The notes under the pieces were generated by a model that was not told the origin of the DNA, made no database searches, and saw only the letters and a list, made by a program, of their open reading frames with translations. A DNA stretch of 6,848 bases from Clostridia bacterium (GTDB lineage Bacteria; Bacillota_A; Clostridia; Oscillospirales; CAG-272), in the NCBI GenBank assembly GCA_017935805.1, contig JAGBGV010000361.1, positions 1-6,848 on the forward strand, in the 5' to 3' direction. Position 1 is the stretch's first letter. Each line of letters opens with the position of its first letter. This document shows positions 1-6,815 of the stretch, in pieces. The position numbers and the translations under genes are program-made.

Positions 1-1
1 G

Positions 2-1126
2 GCAAAGCGTTTTCTGAATGAAATCCCCGAAGCAGATAAATACACAGCAATACTGTACGGTTCTCTTGCAAAGACAGGCAAGGGACACATGACAGACAGT
101 ATCCTTAAAGAAGCTTTCTGTGGGAAGAATTTCGAGATCATATTCGATTATGACACTCCTACCGACTTCCATCCCAACACCCTCGATTTCATTGCTACCT
201 CAGGCAGCACAGAGATCGCACGCAAAAGATACTACAGCATCGGCGGCGGGGAGGTAGTTGCAGAGGGAGAGGAAGCCCACGAGCACAGTGAGGTATATCC
301 GCTGAACTCATTCACAGAAATATCGAAGTATTGCAGAGAGCGTGATATACGCATATGGCAATTTGTCGAAGAATGCGAGGGCAAAGAGATCTGGGACTAT
401 CTTTCCGAGGTCTGGAGAGTGATGCAGAATGCCATCAAGGAAGGACTTGATGCAGAAGGCATTCTCCACGGAGGTATCGGCACTGCCCGCAAAGCCCGTT
501 ATCTTTACCGACAAAAGCACATCGATGAAAGTGCGGAAACAAAAATGAACCGTCTTATCTGTGCATACGCTTATGCGGTCAGTGAGCAAAATGCCTCTGG
601 CGGACTTATCGTCACTGCTCCAACCTGCGGAGCTTGCGGAGTTGTTCCTGCGGCAATGAAGTTTCTTCAGCCCAAACGCAATTTCACCGAGGAGCAAATC
701 ATTCATGCTCTGGCAACGGGCGGCATCATCGGAAATCTGATAAAGAAAAATGCCTCAATCAGCGGTGCGGAATGCGGATGCCAGGCGGAGATCGGAACAG
801 CTTGCGCCATGGCTGCGGCTGCGGCTGCTGAGCTTTACGAGCTTGATCTCGACCAAATTGAGTGTGCCGCGGAAATGTCAATCGAACATCATCTCGGGCT
901 AACATGTGACCCCATACTCGGACTTGTGCAGATTCCCTGCATTGAGAGAAATGCGATAGCGGCAATGAGAGCTCTTAACGCTGTTAACCTTGCGGATTTC
1001 CTTGCGGATTCAAGAAAGATCACCTTTGACATGATCGTTGAAACAATGTACGAGACAGGCAAGGACTTAAAGGTAATTTACCGAGAAACTGCAGAAGGCG
1101 GACTTGCCAAGAATTTCACCAAATAA
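2..1126 (+). CDS. sdaA: L-serine dehydratase (L-serine ammonia-lyase), single-chain, iron-sulfur dependent; 5' end outside window
   Basis: This enzyme converts L-serine to pyruvate and ammonia in the cytoplasm using a [4Fe-4S] cluster. The reading frame is open from position 2. The ATG at 89 is internal, because the residues before it already belong to the family: AKRFL near the start, then LYGSLAKTGKGHMTD running across that Met. By comparison with E. coli SdaA from memory, only about 25 residues, including the GPSSSHT loop, are missing; the full protein would be about 400 residues, shorter than E. coli SdaA (about 454). Numbering from the Met at 89, the beta-type domain shows FHPNTL (27-32) and YSIGGG (49-54). 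The alpha-type domain shows TAPTCGACGVVPA (176-188). The likely cluster ligands are Cys231 (GCQAEIG), Cys273 (TCDP) and Cys284 (IPCIERN). Both domains lie in one chain, whereas many Bacillota split them into SdaAA and SdaAB. No clear terminator follows the gene. Confidence 0.95.
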   Translation, partial: AKRFLNEIPEADKYTAILYGSLAKTGKGHMTDSILKEAFCGKNFEIIFDYDTPTDFHPNTLDFIATSGSTEIARKRYYSIGGGEVVAEGEEAHEHSEVYPLNSFTEISKYCRERDIRIWQFVEECEGKEIWDYLSEVWRVMQNAIKEGLDAEGILHGGIGTARKARYLYRQKHIDESAETKMNRLICAYAYAVSEQNASGGLIVTAPTCGACGVVPAAMKFLQPKRNFTEEQIIHALATGGIIGNLIKKNASISGAECGCQAEIGTACAMAAAAAAELYELDLDQIECAAEMSIEHHLGLTCDPILGLVQIPCIERNAIAAMRALNAVNLADFLADSRKITFDMIVETMYETGKDLKVIYRETAEGGLAKNFTK

Positions 1127-1150
1127 TGCCTGACAAATCTAAAGAACTCC

Positions 1151-1180
1151 TTGAAAACAAAACTCATACTATGCTATAAT
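1151..1180 (+). promoter_or_regulatory. Sigma-A type promoter for the 786-residue hydrolase gene
   Basis: A -35 box TTGAAA (1151-1156) is followed by an 18-base spacer and a perfect -10 box TATAAT (1175-1180). The -10 is extended, with TG at 1172-1173. Transcription would begin near 1187, giving a leader of about 30 bases before the GGAGGG ribosome-binding site (1205-1210) and the ATG at 1216. The upstream serine dehydratase gene ends only 25 bases before the -35 box, so some read-through is possible. Confidence 0.8.
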
Positions 1181-1184
1181 ATGA
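1164..1184. promoter_or_regulatory. Imperfect palindrome over the -10 box, candidate operator
   Basis: The arms TCATA (1164-1168) and TATGA (1180-1184) are exact inverted complements. Three further inner pairs (1170-1172 with 1176-1178) also match, so 8 of 10 pairs agree around a centre at 1174. The palindrome covers the whole -10 box, where a bound repressor would block RNA polymerase. No regulator gene is visible in the window. An AT-rich -10 region can produce such symmetry by chance, so the operator role is only a suggestion. Confidence 0.3.
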
Positions 1185-1215
1185 CAACTAAAAAATACTC
1201 TGGCGGAGGGAAAAC

Positions 1216-3576
1216 ATGACCAAAAAAACAAAAGCAACATCCGGTGCTGATGAGAAGACCCCATCACTTCCCCAATACTTCTCATGGATCAACAGCACAA
1301 ATGAAGGCTCAACCGAAAAACAGACCATAGCAAATCTGGAATATTTCAAGTGGCTTCACGACAAGTATGGTATGAAGCTTAAGATATATGCGTGGGACGC
1401 AGGTAACCTTGACGGTGCAGGCTTCTACGACAATCCGTATGAATCCGAAAAGCTGAAAAAGCAGTACCCCAACACATACAAGCCTTGCGTTGACAAAGCC
1501 GCTGAATTCGGCTGTCATCTCGGCGTATGGGGTGGCGCTGACGGATTTGGTGATACACCTGAAGAAGAGCAGAAAAGACATGACCTTCTTGTTCACCTCT
1601 GCCGCGACTTCGGTTTCATGCAGTTCAAGTTTGACGCAGTATGCGGTTGGCCCCGTGAGGAAAAGCATCTCGCATTCAAGAGGGCAATTGACGAGTGCCG
1701 TAAGTATGTTCCCGATCTGATCGTACTTAACCACCGACTTTGGCTTGGCGAGGGTGAGATTGCTTGCACCACCTTCCTTGTAGATGGCGTCGAGACATAT
1801 ATCGATGTTCATGTCTGCAATGAAATATCCGGACCTCATCACCGTATGTACCCTCTTTCCCGTCCGCTTATCCCCGGACTCGACAGACTTGCAGAGGACC
1901 ACGGCGTATGTATTTCCTCCTTTGTTGACAATTTTGAAGATGACCTTATCATTCAGGCATTCTCCCGTTGTCTGATCCTTGCTCCCGAGATCTACGGTAA
2001 CCCGTGGCTCATTCGCGATGACGAGCAGGCAAGACTTGCAAAGATATATAATGTTCACGCAAAATACAGCGATATACTCGTAAACGGCATGACTCTTTCC
2101 GAGGAGATCTACGGTCACAATGCTATCTCCCGTGGAGACGGAGACACTCGTCTTATCACATTCACCAATGCATCCTGGCTGCCAAAGACTGTTACCATTA
2201 GCATCGGTGAGGAAATTGCACTTGCTGATTGTGAGGGCAAAGAATATATCGTTAAGTCCATTCATCCCTATGAAGAATACATTGCAACTGCCAAGGCAGG
2301 AGACAGCGTGACTATCGAGATCGAGCCTGCAAGAGCTGCACTTATCCTCGTTCAGGAAAAGTGCAAGTTTGAGAAGGACGATTTTGTTCTCACCGGTTGT
2401 AAATATGAAACAGTTTACGGTCCCGGCGCAACCCCCGACAAGGTTCGCATTTTCAAGGCAGACGGCACAATCGGCTCCATCGGCAACAGAAGCGTTGACT
2501 ATGCTGCCATAAACGGTGACAGCACTATAGCACGTCCCGTTTATCTCGGTCTCCTCAAGACCTCTCCCATCCCCGCAAATCTTGAGCAGCTTTACGAGGC
2601 AACCTGCTTTGCCGCTGACTGTGACTCCCTCGAAGCTCAGTCACTGAAGCGCTCCGGAGATACAAAGGTTCCCGAGGTAAAGGCCGCCCGCGATGCATTC
2701 TTCAATCAGGAAGCATACATTTACCGCGGAACTGAATCAAGAGCAATGTTTGACGGTGATTCTGACACTTACTTTGATGCTGAATCCAAATTCATGGCTA
2801 CACGTCTTGACGGCGGCTGTCTCCGTGTTGACCTCGGTAAGGAATACGACATCAGCCGTATTGAGATCGAATCGTTTGTTGTAAATGAACCTACACACGA
2901 GATTCGCGAAGCACATTTCGAGCCTCTCGCTCAGGTATCTGCAGATCTTGCAAATTGGTCTGACGCACCGCTTCACGGTGTAGAAACAACTCTTGATAGC
3001 TACACAATCCCGGTCATCCTCGCATCTGTCCATCTTACTGACCACTGCGAAGGCAAGAAGTGCACTGCAACATACACAGTAAACGCATCTGCACGCTACT
3101 TCCGCCTCCCCTGCCCCATGGACCGTATCTTCTCCTTCACTGCATACGACATGAATGGCAACAAGATCGACCTCTGTGCACCTCACGCAAACAATTTGCT
3201 TGCTCCCTTCGATAAGGTAAGCTTCATTTCTGCACGCTCCCTCACAGTTACACTTCCTGAGGACTATGCAGACGGTGCATATATCGCAATCGGTACAGAC
3301 GGCATCCACGGCGATGAAGGTGTATACTGCACCATCGAATATGACGGTAAGCAGATCGGTGCGTTCGATCGCGCTTGCTGCTACCCCATGAACAACTGGG
3401 AATACAAGGCAAAGACTGCTAACTGCGGATTTACCTACTACTTCAAGCTTACTCCTGACATGAAGGGTAAGGAAGTAAAGCTTCATGCATTCTACAAGAA
3501 CGAGTGCCAGGTAGTTACCCGTGCGTGGGTATGCGATACAAACAACAAGCAGCCCATCGCAGAGCTCAATATATAA
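1216..3576 (+). CDS. Putative clan GH-D-like glycoside hydrolase (alpha-galactosidase-like barrel) with C-terminal F5/8 type C domain
   Basis: I do not recognise a named family. The protein (786 residues) has no signal peptide or membrane segment and about 25 cysteines, so it is probably cytoplasmic. A TIM-barrel-like region spans about 18-280. It begins with QYFSWIN and continues with YAWDAGNLDG (58-67), HLGVW (101-105), QFKFDAVCG (136-144) and YIDVHV (195-200). The match to clan GH-D enzymes suggests Asp140 (in FKFD) as nucleophile and Asp197 as acid/base. Residues about 305-380 look like the beta-sandwich that closes such barrels. Residues about 380-486 are unassigned. About 487-650 resembles an F5/8 type C module (FDGDSDTYFDAES, then LRVDLGKEYDISRIEI), and another beta-rich stretch runs to the end. 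Unlike most GH36 enzymes there is no N-terminal sandwich. The start is set by GGAGGG five bases before the ATG. The substrate is unknown; an alpha-galactoside or related sugar is my inference from the fold and the next gene. Confidence 0.8.
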   Translation: MTKKTKATSGADEKTPSLPQYFSWINSTNEGSTEKQTIANLEYFKWLHDKYGMKLKIYAWDAGNLDGAGFYDNPYESEKLKKQYPNTYKPCVDKAAEFGCHLGVWGGADGFGDTPEEEQKRHDLLVHLCRDFGFMQFKFDAVCGWPREEKHLAFKRAIDECRKYVPDLIVLNHRLWLGEGEIACTTFLVDGVETYIDVHVCNEISGPHHRMYPLSRPLIPGLDRLAEDHGVCISSFVDNFEDDLIIQAFSRCLILAPEIYGNPWLIRDDEQARLAKIYNVHAKYSDILVNGMTLSEEIYGHNAISRGDGDTRLITFTNASWLPKTVTISIGEEIALADCEGKEYIVKSIHPYEEYIATAKAGDSVTIEIEPARAALILVQEKCKFEKDDFVLTGCKYETVYGPGATPDKVRIFKADGTIGSIGNRSVDYAAINGDSTIARPVYLGLLKTSPIPANLEQLYEATCFAADCDSLEAQSLKRSGDTKVPEVKAARDAFFNQEAYIYRGTESRAMFDGDSDTYFDAESKFMATRLDGGCLRVDLGKEYDISRIEIESFVVNEPTHEIREAHFEPLAQVSADLANWSDAPLHGVETTLDSYTIPVILASVHLTDHCEGKKCTATYTVNASARYFRLPCPMDRIFSFTAYDMNGNKIDLCAPHANNLLAPFDKVSFISARSLTVTLPEDYADGAYIAIGTDGIHGDEGVYCTIEYDGKQIGAFDRACCYPMNNWEYKAKTANCGFTYYFKLTPDMKGKEVKLHAFYKNECQVVTRAWVCDTNNKQPIAELNI

Positions 3577-3586
3577 ATATCATATT

Positions 3587-3621
3587 TATACGGGCAGGCA
3601 GCAGTCTCCCCGTATAGTTTT
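3587..3621 (+). terminator. Intercistronic hairpin, possible weak terminator or attenuator
   Basis: TATACGGG (3587-3594) pairs perfectly with CCCGTATA (3609-3616), forming an 8-bp stem with a 14-base loop. Only four T residues follow (3618-3621), so full termination is unlikely. It starts 11 bases after the stop of the upstream gene and ends 8 bases before the AGGAGG (3629-3634) of the next one. It could give partial termination, or protect the 3' end of the upstream message after processing. No convincing separate promoter is seen between the two genes. Confidence 0.45.
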
Positions 3622-3639
3622 ATCTGATAGGAGGATCCT

Positions 3640-5436
3640 ATGGAACTTGGATTTAAGCTGCATTTTGCCGATCATATCGAATACATATCCCGTGATTCAC
3701 TGAAAGGTGAGACTAAGGACAACAAAACCGTTTATAAGACAATAGTAGACCACGTAAACGTTGAGTGGACATTTGAACAGATCCCGCAGGGAGAGATTAT
3801 CTCTTTGGAGGTTACAAGCGACTCTCCTCTCGGGATAAACCGTATCGACAGCATTGTTTTTGATATTTCCTCTTTTTCTGTAACTGACCGAATCCCATTT
3901 TTCGGCACAAACTCTGACCACACAGAAACAAGATATCCCTGCGAACTTGTAGAAGATAAGTCATATACCAACAACGCAACGGGACTGTTCCCTACTCTCG
4001 CATCATGCGGTATGGCATTGGCTCTCGTAGCACCGCTTAATAACGTAGCCGGTGCAGGAGTGATCAAGCATAAAAACACTCTTTCTTATCTCGCCAAAAC
4101 TATGTTTACGGAGGATGCTCTGAACTACACAAAGCTTTCGGCAGAACGTGTATTTTATTCAAAGAGCATCAGAATCGATGGACTGTTTGACGTATGTCAG
4201 TCTTATCTTCCCGTGAGCACATTCCCTATGCCCAAGTTGATTGGTTGGAACTCATGGGACTACTATGAACAGAGCATAACACCTGCTGATATTTTCGAGA
4301 ATGTGGATTTTCTGAAAAACTGCTCTTTTAAGGAACACGTCAAGTATATAGTTATAGACGACGGTTGGCAGCATGACTGGGGTGACTGGTGGGAAAATGA
4401 CAAGTTCTCCTGCGGCCTTGATCATGTAGCAAAGCGCATAACTGAAGCAGGGTTCATTCCGGGAATTTGGATGGCTCCTCTCAGAATTCGCAAAACTGCA
4501 AATATGATGAAGGATCATATGCATTGGTTCTGTAAGGATGACAGTGCGTCGGACGGTGTTATGTCATACGGAGACATGTACTGCGTTGACCCAACTGTTC
4601 CCGAAGCACGTCAGTACATCCTTGACACCTATAAAAAGCTTTACGGCTACGGATACAGACTCTTTAAGGTGGATTTTCTTGTTCAGGTCCTCTGTGCAAA
4701 AAAATTCTTTGACAGTACTGCCACGCCCTTCTCCGTACTCAGTGAGCTGATGATCGATATCAAAAAAGCAACAGGCGAGGATGCAATTATTCTCGGCTGC
4801 TCTCTTCCCGTTCAGTGCGGTGCTGACGTTGCGCAGTCGATGAGAAGCGGTGTCGATATTCATGTTCATTTTCCCCATGTCATCTGGGCAGCGGAATCTC
4901 TCGCTTGGACCTGGATGTATAACGGGCGCGTTACAAGAATAGACCCTGATTTCCTGGTCGTTCGCGGGGATGACACCTCAATTGATTACCGATCAGAGCA
5001 TGATAAATATCTTCTTCCGAAAAGACGCGGCAGCGAAGGAGAGGACCTTTCTGACGCTCGTTGGTGTAATGGGGATAGATTCAATGCGGTAGAAGCTGAA
5101 ACTTGGGCAAACCTTGTTGCAGTCAGCGGAGGCAACATGTTTCTGTCTGACAAGATGACAACGCTTAACGAAAAAGGATTGTCAATTATCGAAAACGCAT
5201 TCAAGATTGCTCAGAATGAGTGCCGTCCGGTATTCCTCCCGGATGACATTCGCCTTCCTTCTGTATGGAAAGGTGAGACCGCAACTCTCATCATCAACTG
5301 GGAGGACGTACCTGCCACAAAGACGGTCGGTGGTCTTGGAACAGATCAGACCTCAAATAAGCCTATCACAGTTGACGGAGATAACGTAACAGTCTCTATT
5401 CTTCCTCATGAAAGCGTTGTATTATTAAAAAAATAA
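3640..5436 (+). CDS. Glycoside hydrolase family 36 alpha-galactosidase-type enzyme
   Basis: This is a probable cytoplasmic retaining alpha-galactosidase, which would release terminal alpha-linked galactose from oligosaccharides or glycosides. The protein is 598 residues with no signal peptide. An N-terminal beta-sandwich spans about 1-195. The TIM barrel follows, with GWNSW (202-206), DDGWQ (240-244), GIWMAP (275-280) and LFKVDF (341-346), where Asp345 is the expected nucleophile. MRSGVD (401-406) supplies Asp406, the expected acid/base, and DPDFLVVR (435-442) is a further family signature. A C-terminal beta-sandwich runs from about 530. The size and the KVDF/RSGVD pattern recall the short Thermotoga GalA and archaeal type more than the long MelA/AgaR type, which has KWD. 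The start is supported by AGGAGG five bases before the ATG. It is probably cotranscribed with the upstream hydrolase and ends at a strong terminator. Related families include plant raffinose synthase-type proteins, so alpha-galactosyl transfer, or another alpha-glycoside substrate, cannot be excluded. Confidence 0.88.
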   Translation: MELGFKLHFADHIEYISRDSLKGETKDNKTVYKTIVDHVNVEWTFEQIPQGEIISLEVTSDSPLGINRIDSIVFDISSFSVTDRIPFFGTNSDHTETRYPCELVEDKSYTNNATGLFPTLASCGMALALVAPLNNVAGAGVIKHKNTLSYLAKTMFTEDALNYTKLSAERVFYSKSIRIDGLFDVCQSYLPVSTFPMPKLIGWNSWDYYEQSITPADIFENVDFLKNCSFKEHVKYIVIDDGWQHDWGDWWENDKFSCGLDHVAKRITEAGFIPGIWMAPLRIRKTANMMKDHMHWFCKDDSASDGVMSYGDMYCVDPTVPEARQYILDTYKKLYGYGYRLFKVDFLVQVLCAKKFFDSTATPFSVLSELMIDIKKATGEDAIILGCSLPVQCGADVAQSMRSGVDIHVHFPHVIWAAESLAWTWMYNGRVTRIDPDFLVVRGDDTSIDYRSEHDKYLLPKRRGSEGEDLSDARWCNGDRFNAVEAETWANLVAVSGGNMFLSDKMTTLNEKGLSIIENAFKIAQNECRPVFLPDDIRLPSVWKGETATLIINWEDVPATKTVGGLGTDQTSNKPITVDGDNVTVSILPHESVVLLKK

Positions 5437-5442
5437 CACGTC

Positions 5443-5477
5443 AACCAAAGGGACTCCGGTAGTCTCTTTGGTTTTTT
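5443..5477 (+). terminator. Strong intrinsic terminator after the GH36 gene
   Basis: AACCAAAGGGACT (5443-5455) pairs with AGTCTCTTTGGTT (5461-5473). This makes a 13-bp stem with a single G-T wobble and a five-base loop (5456-5460). A run of six T residues (5472-5477) begins at the foot of the stem. It lies 6 bases after the stop codon and separates the hydrolase unit from the transporter gene. Confidence 0.93.
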
Positions 5478-5505
5478 ATTCGCACTATTTATTCCCCAAT
5501 TCCGA

Positions 5506-5534
5506 TTGACATTTACCAAAATCGGTGATATAAT
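5506..5534 (+). promoter_or_regulatory. Consensus sigma-A promoter for the transporter gene
   Basis: A perfect -35 box TTGACA (5506-5511), a 17-base spacer and a perfect -10 box TATAAT (5529-5534) are present, with the extended TG at 5526-5527. Transcription should start near 5541. GGAGGG (5561-5566) lies four bases before the ATG at 5571. The promoter sits 28 bases beyond the terminator, so the transporter has its own control. Confidence 0.88.
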
Positions 5535-5542
5535 TACGAATG

Positions 5543-5557
5543 TTGTTATTATTACAA
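5543..5557. promoter_or_regulatory. Short imperfect palindrome in the transporter leader, candidate operator
   Basis: TTGT (5543-5546) and ACAA (5554-5557) are inverted complements. Two further inner pairs match, so 6 of 7 pairs agree around a centre at 5550. It lies at the expected transcription start, just upstream of the ribosome-binding site. The site is AT-rich and short, and it does not resemble the palindrome at 1164-1184. A regulatory role is weakly supported. Confidence 0.18.
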
Positions 5558-5570
5558 ATCGGAGGGTATT

Positions 5571-6815
5571 ATGGAAAAGACGATCAGCAGAAATGCAAAA
5601 ATGATTACTCTCATGTGTACGCTTGTTTATTTCGCAAGCTATCTGACACGAATCAACTTTGCTGTAATGATGGTAAAGATCTGCTCCGACATGAACGCGG
5701 CAAAAACACAGCTTGCGGTAGTGGTCACAGGTCTGACGATCGTATACGGCGTCGGTCAGGTCATAAGCGGATTCCTCGGCGACAAATTCAAACCCGGGCA
5801 TATGCTATCCACAGGTCTTGCTCTTGCATCCGTGTGCAACATTGCCATGTTTTTCTGCAAGGCTATACCTGTTATGACAGTTGTCTGGTGTATTAACGGT
5901 TTTGCACAGTCAATGCTTTGGCCGCCAATCGTTCGCATAATGTCAACTTATCTGGCAGATCACGAATACAGCTATGCGGCAGTTCGCGTGTCCTGGGGAT
6001 CGTCTATCGCAACGATAGTTCTCTACACCTGTTGTCCTCTCCTGCTTGGATTCATGAGCTGGCGTGCAATTATGCTCGTCTGTGCCGCAGTCGGCATACT
6101 TGTAATGATCCTGTGGACAGTTCTCAATCCGAGATATCTTGTGACACCCTCTGCGACGGTTAATATAGATAAATCAACAGAGCAAAAGCCTGCGACAGTT
6201 CCCGTTCCGAAGTTTGTGTATCTGCCTATCGTTCTTATCATGCTCGGTATTATTCTTCAGGGCACTCTCCGCGACGGTGTAACAAACTGGATGCCTTCTT
6301 ATCTTTCTGAAACCTTCAATCTTCCCGAAGAAGAATCCATTATTTCCACAGTTATCCAGGCAGTGTTCAGCATCCTCAGCTTCTGGTGCTTTGATTTCCT
6401 CCACCGCAAGGTTCTGAGAAACGAAGTCACCTGCGCATCCGTCATCTTTGGCGGTTCCGTGCTGTGCGCAGCCGTGCTGTATTTCGTAAACGTGTACACA
6501 TCATCCGCAGCAGTTTCTCTTATTCTCATGGCGGTTATCATTGCCTGCATGCACGGTATCAACCTCATGCTCATCTCGGTAGTACCCAAGCGCTTCCTCA
6601 AAAGCGGCAAGGTTGCTACATACTCGGGTATTCTCAACGCCTGTACGTATATCGGCGCATCCATCGCCACATACGGCTTTGCGGCAATCGCTGAAAACCA
6701 CGGATGGAACGCAACTATCCTCACCTGGATAATCATTTCCGCCGCGGGTCTTCTCGTATGCCTTATCGCCGCTCCCATGTGGAAGAGATTCCGTCGGGAA
6801 TATGCAGATAAATAA
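5571..6815 (+). CDS. MFS transporter of the organophosphate:phosphate antiporter (OPA; GlpT/UhpT-like) type
   Basis: This is an inner-membrane carrier of 414 residues, close to the usual 400-460 for the family. Twelve hydrophobic segments can be placed at about 11-33, 48-70, 78-96, 98-120, 138-160, 164-185, 215-237, 257-277, 287-307, 311-335, 347-373 and 379-402. A hydrophilic central loop covers about 186-214, and the C-terminal tail is basic. OPA features include YLTRIN in the first helix (Arg27), the GDKFKPG loop between helices 2 and 3 (70-76), GFAQSMLWPP (110-119), and LRDGVTNWMPSYL (233-245) with Arg234. Arg27 and Arg234 match, by position and context, the two arginines that hold the substrate phosphate in GlpT and UhpT. 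A sugar phosphate or other organophosphate exchanged for phosphate is therefore plausible, but the exact substrate cannot be read from the sequence. The neighbouring hydrolases suggest a sugar-derived ligand. The gene has its own promoter and a GGAGGG ribosome-binding site. Confidence 0.88.
   Translation: MEKTISRNAKMITLMCTLVYFASYLTRINFAVMMVKICSDMNAAKTQLAVVVTGLTIVYGVGQVISGFLGDKFKPGHMLSTGLALASVCNIAMFFCKAIPVMTVVWCINGFAQSMLWPPIVRIMSTYLADHEYSYAAVRVSWGSSIATIVLYTCCPLLLGFMSWRAIMLVCAAVGILVMILWTVLNPRYLVTPSATVNIDKSTEQKPATVPVPKFVYLPIVLIMLGIILQGTLRDGVTNWMPSYLSETFNLPEEESIISTVIQAVFSILSFWCFDFLHRKVLRNEVTCASVIFGGSVLCAAVLYFVNVYTSSAAVSLILMAVIIACMHGINLMLISVVPKRFLKSGKVATYSGILNACTYIGASIATYGFAAIAENHGWNATILTWIIISAAGLLVCLIAAPMWKRFRREYADK

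Noticed and set aside
1127..1150. Terminator for the serine dehydratase gene
   Set aside because: No stable stem or T tract is present between the stop codon and the next promoter.
1309..2265. Long open frame (318 codons) on the - strand inside the 786-residue hydrolase gene
   Set aside because: It is antisense to a well-supported gene and its translation shows no family motif. The frame is open because of codon bias in the sense gene. A similar 249-codon frame at 2737-3486 is rejected for the same reason.
5437..5570. Catabolite-responsive (cre) site near the transporter promoter
   Set aside because: I looked for the CcpA consensus in this gap and in 1127-1215, as expected for sugar genes in Bacillota, and found no acceptable match.
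6299..6778. Open frame of 159 codons on the - strand inside the transporter gene
   Set aside because: It is fully antisense to a recognisable 12-helix transporter, and no promoter or ribosome-binding site supports it.
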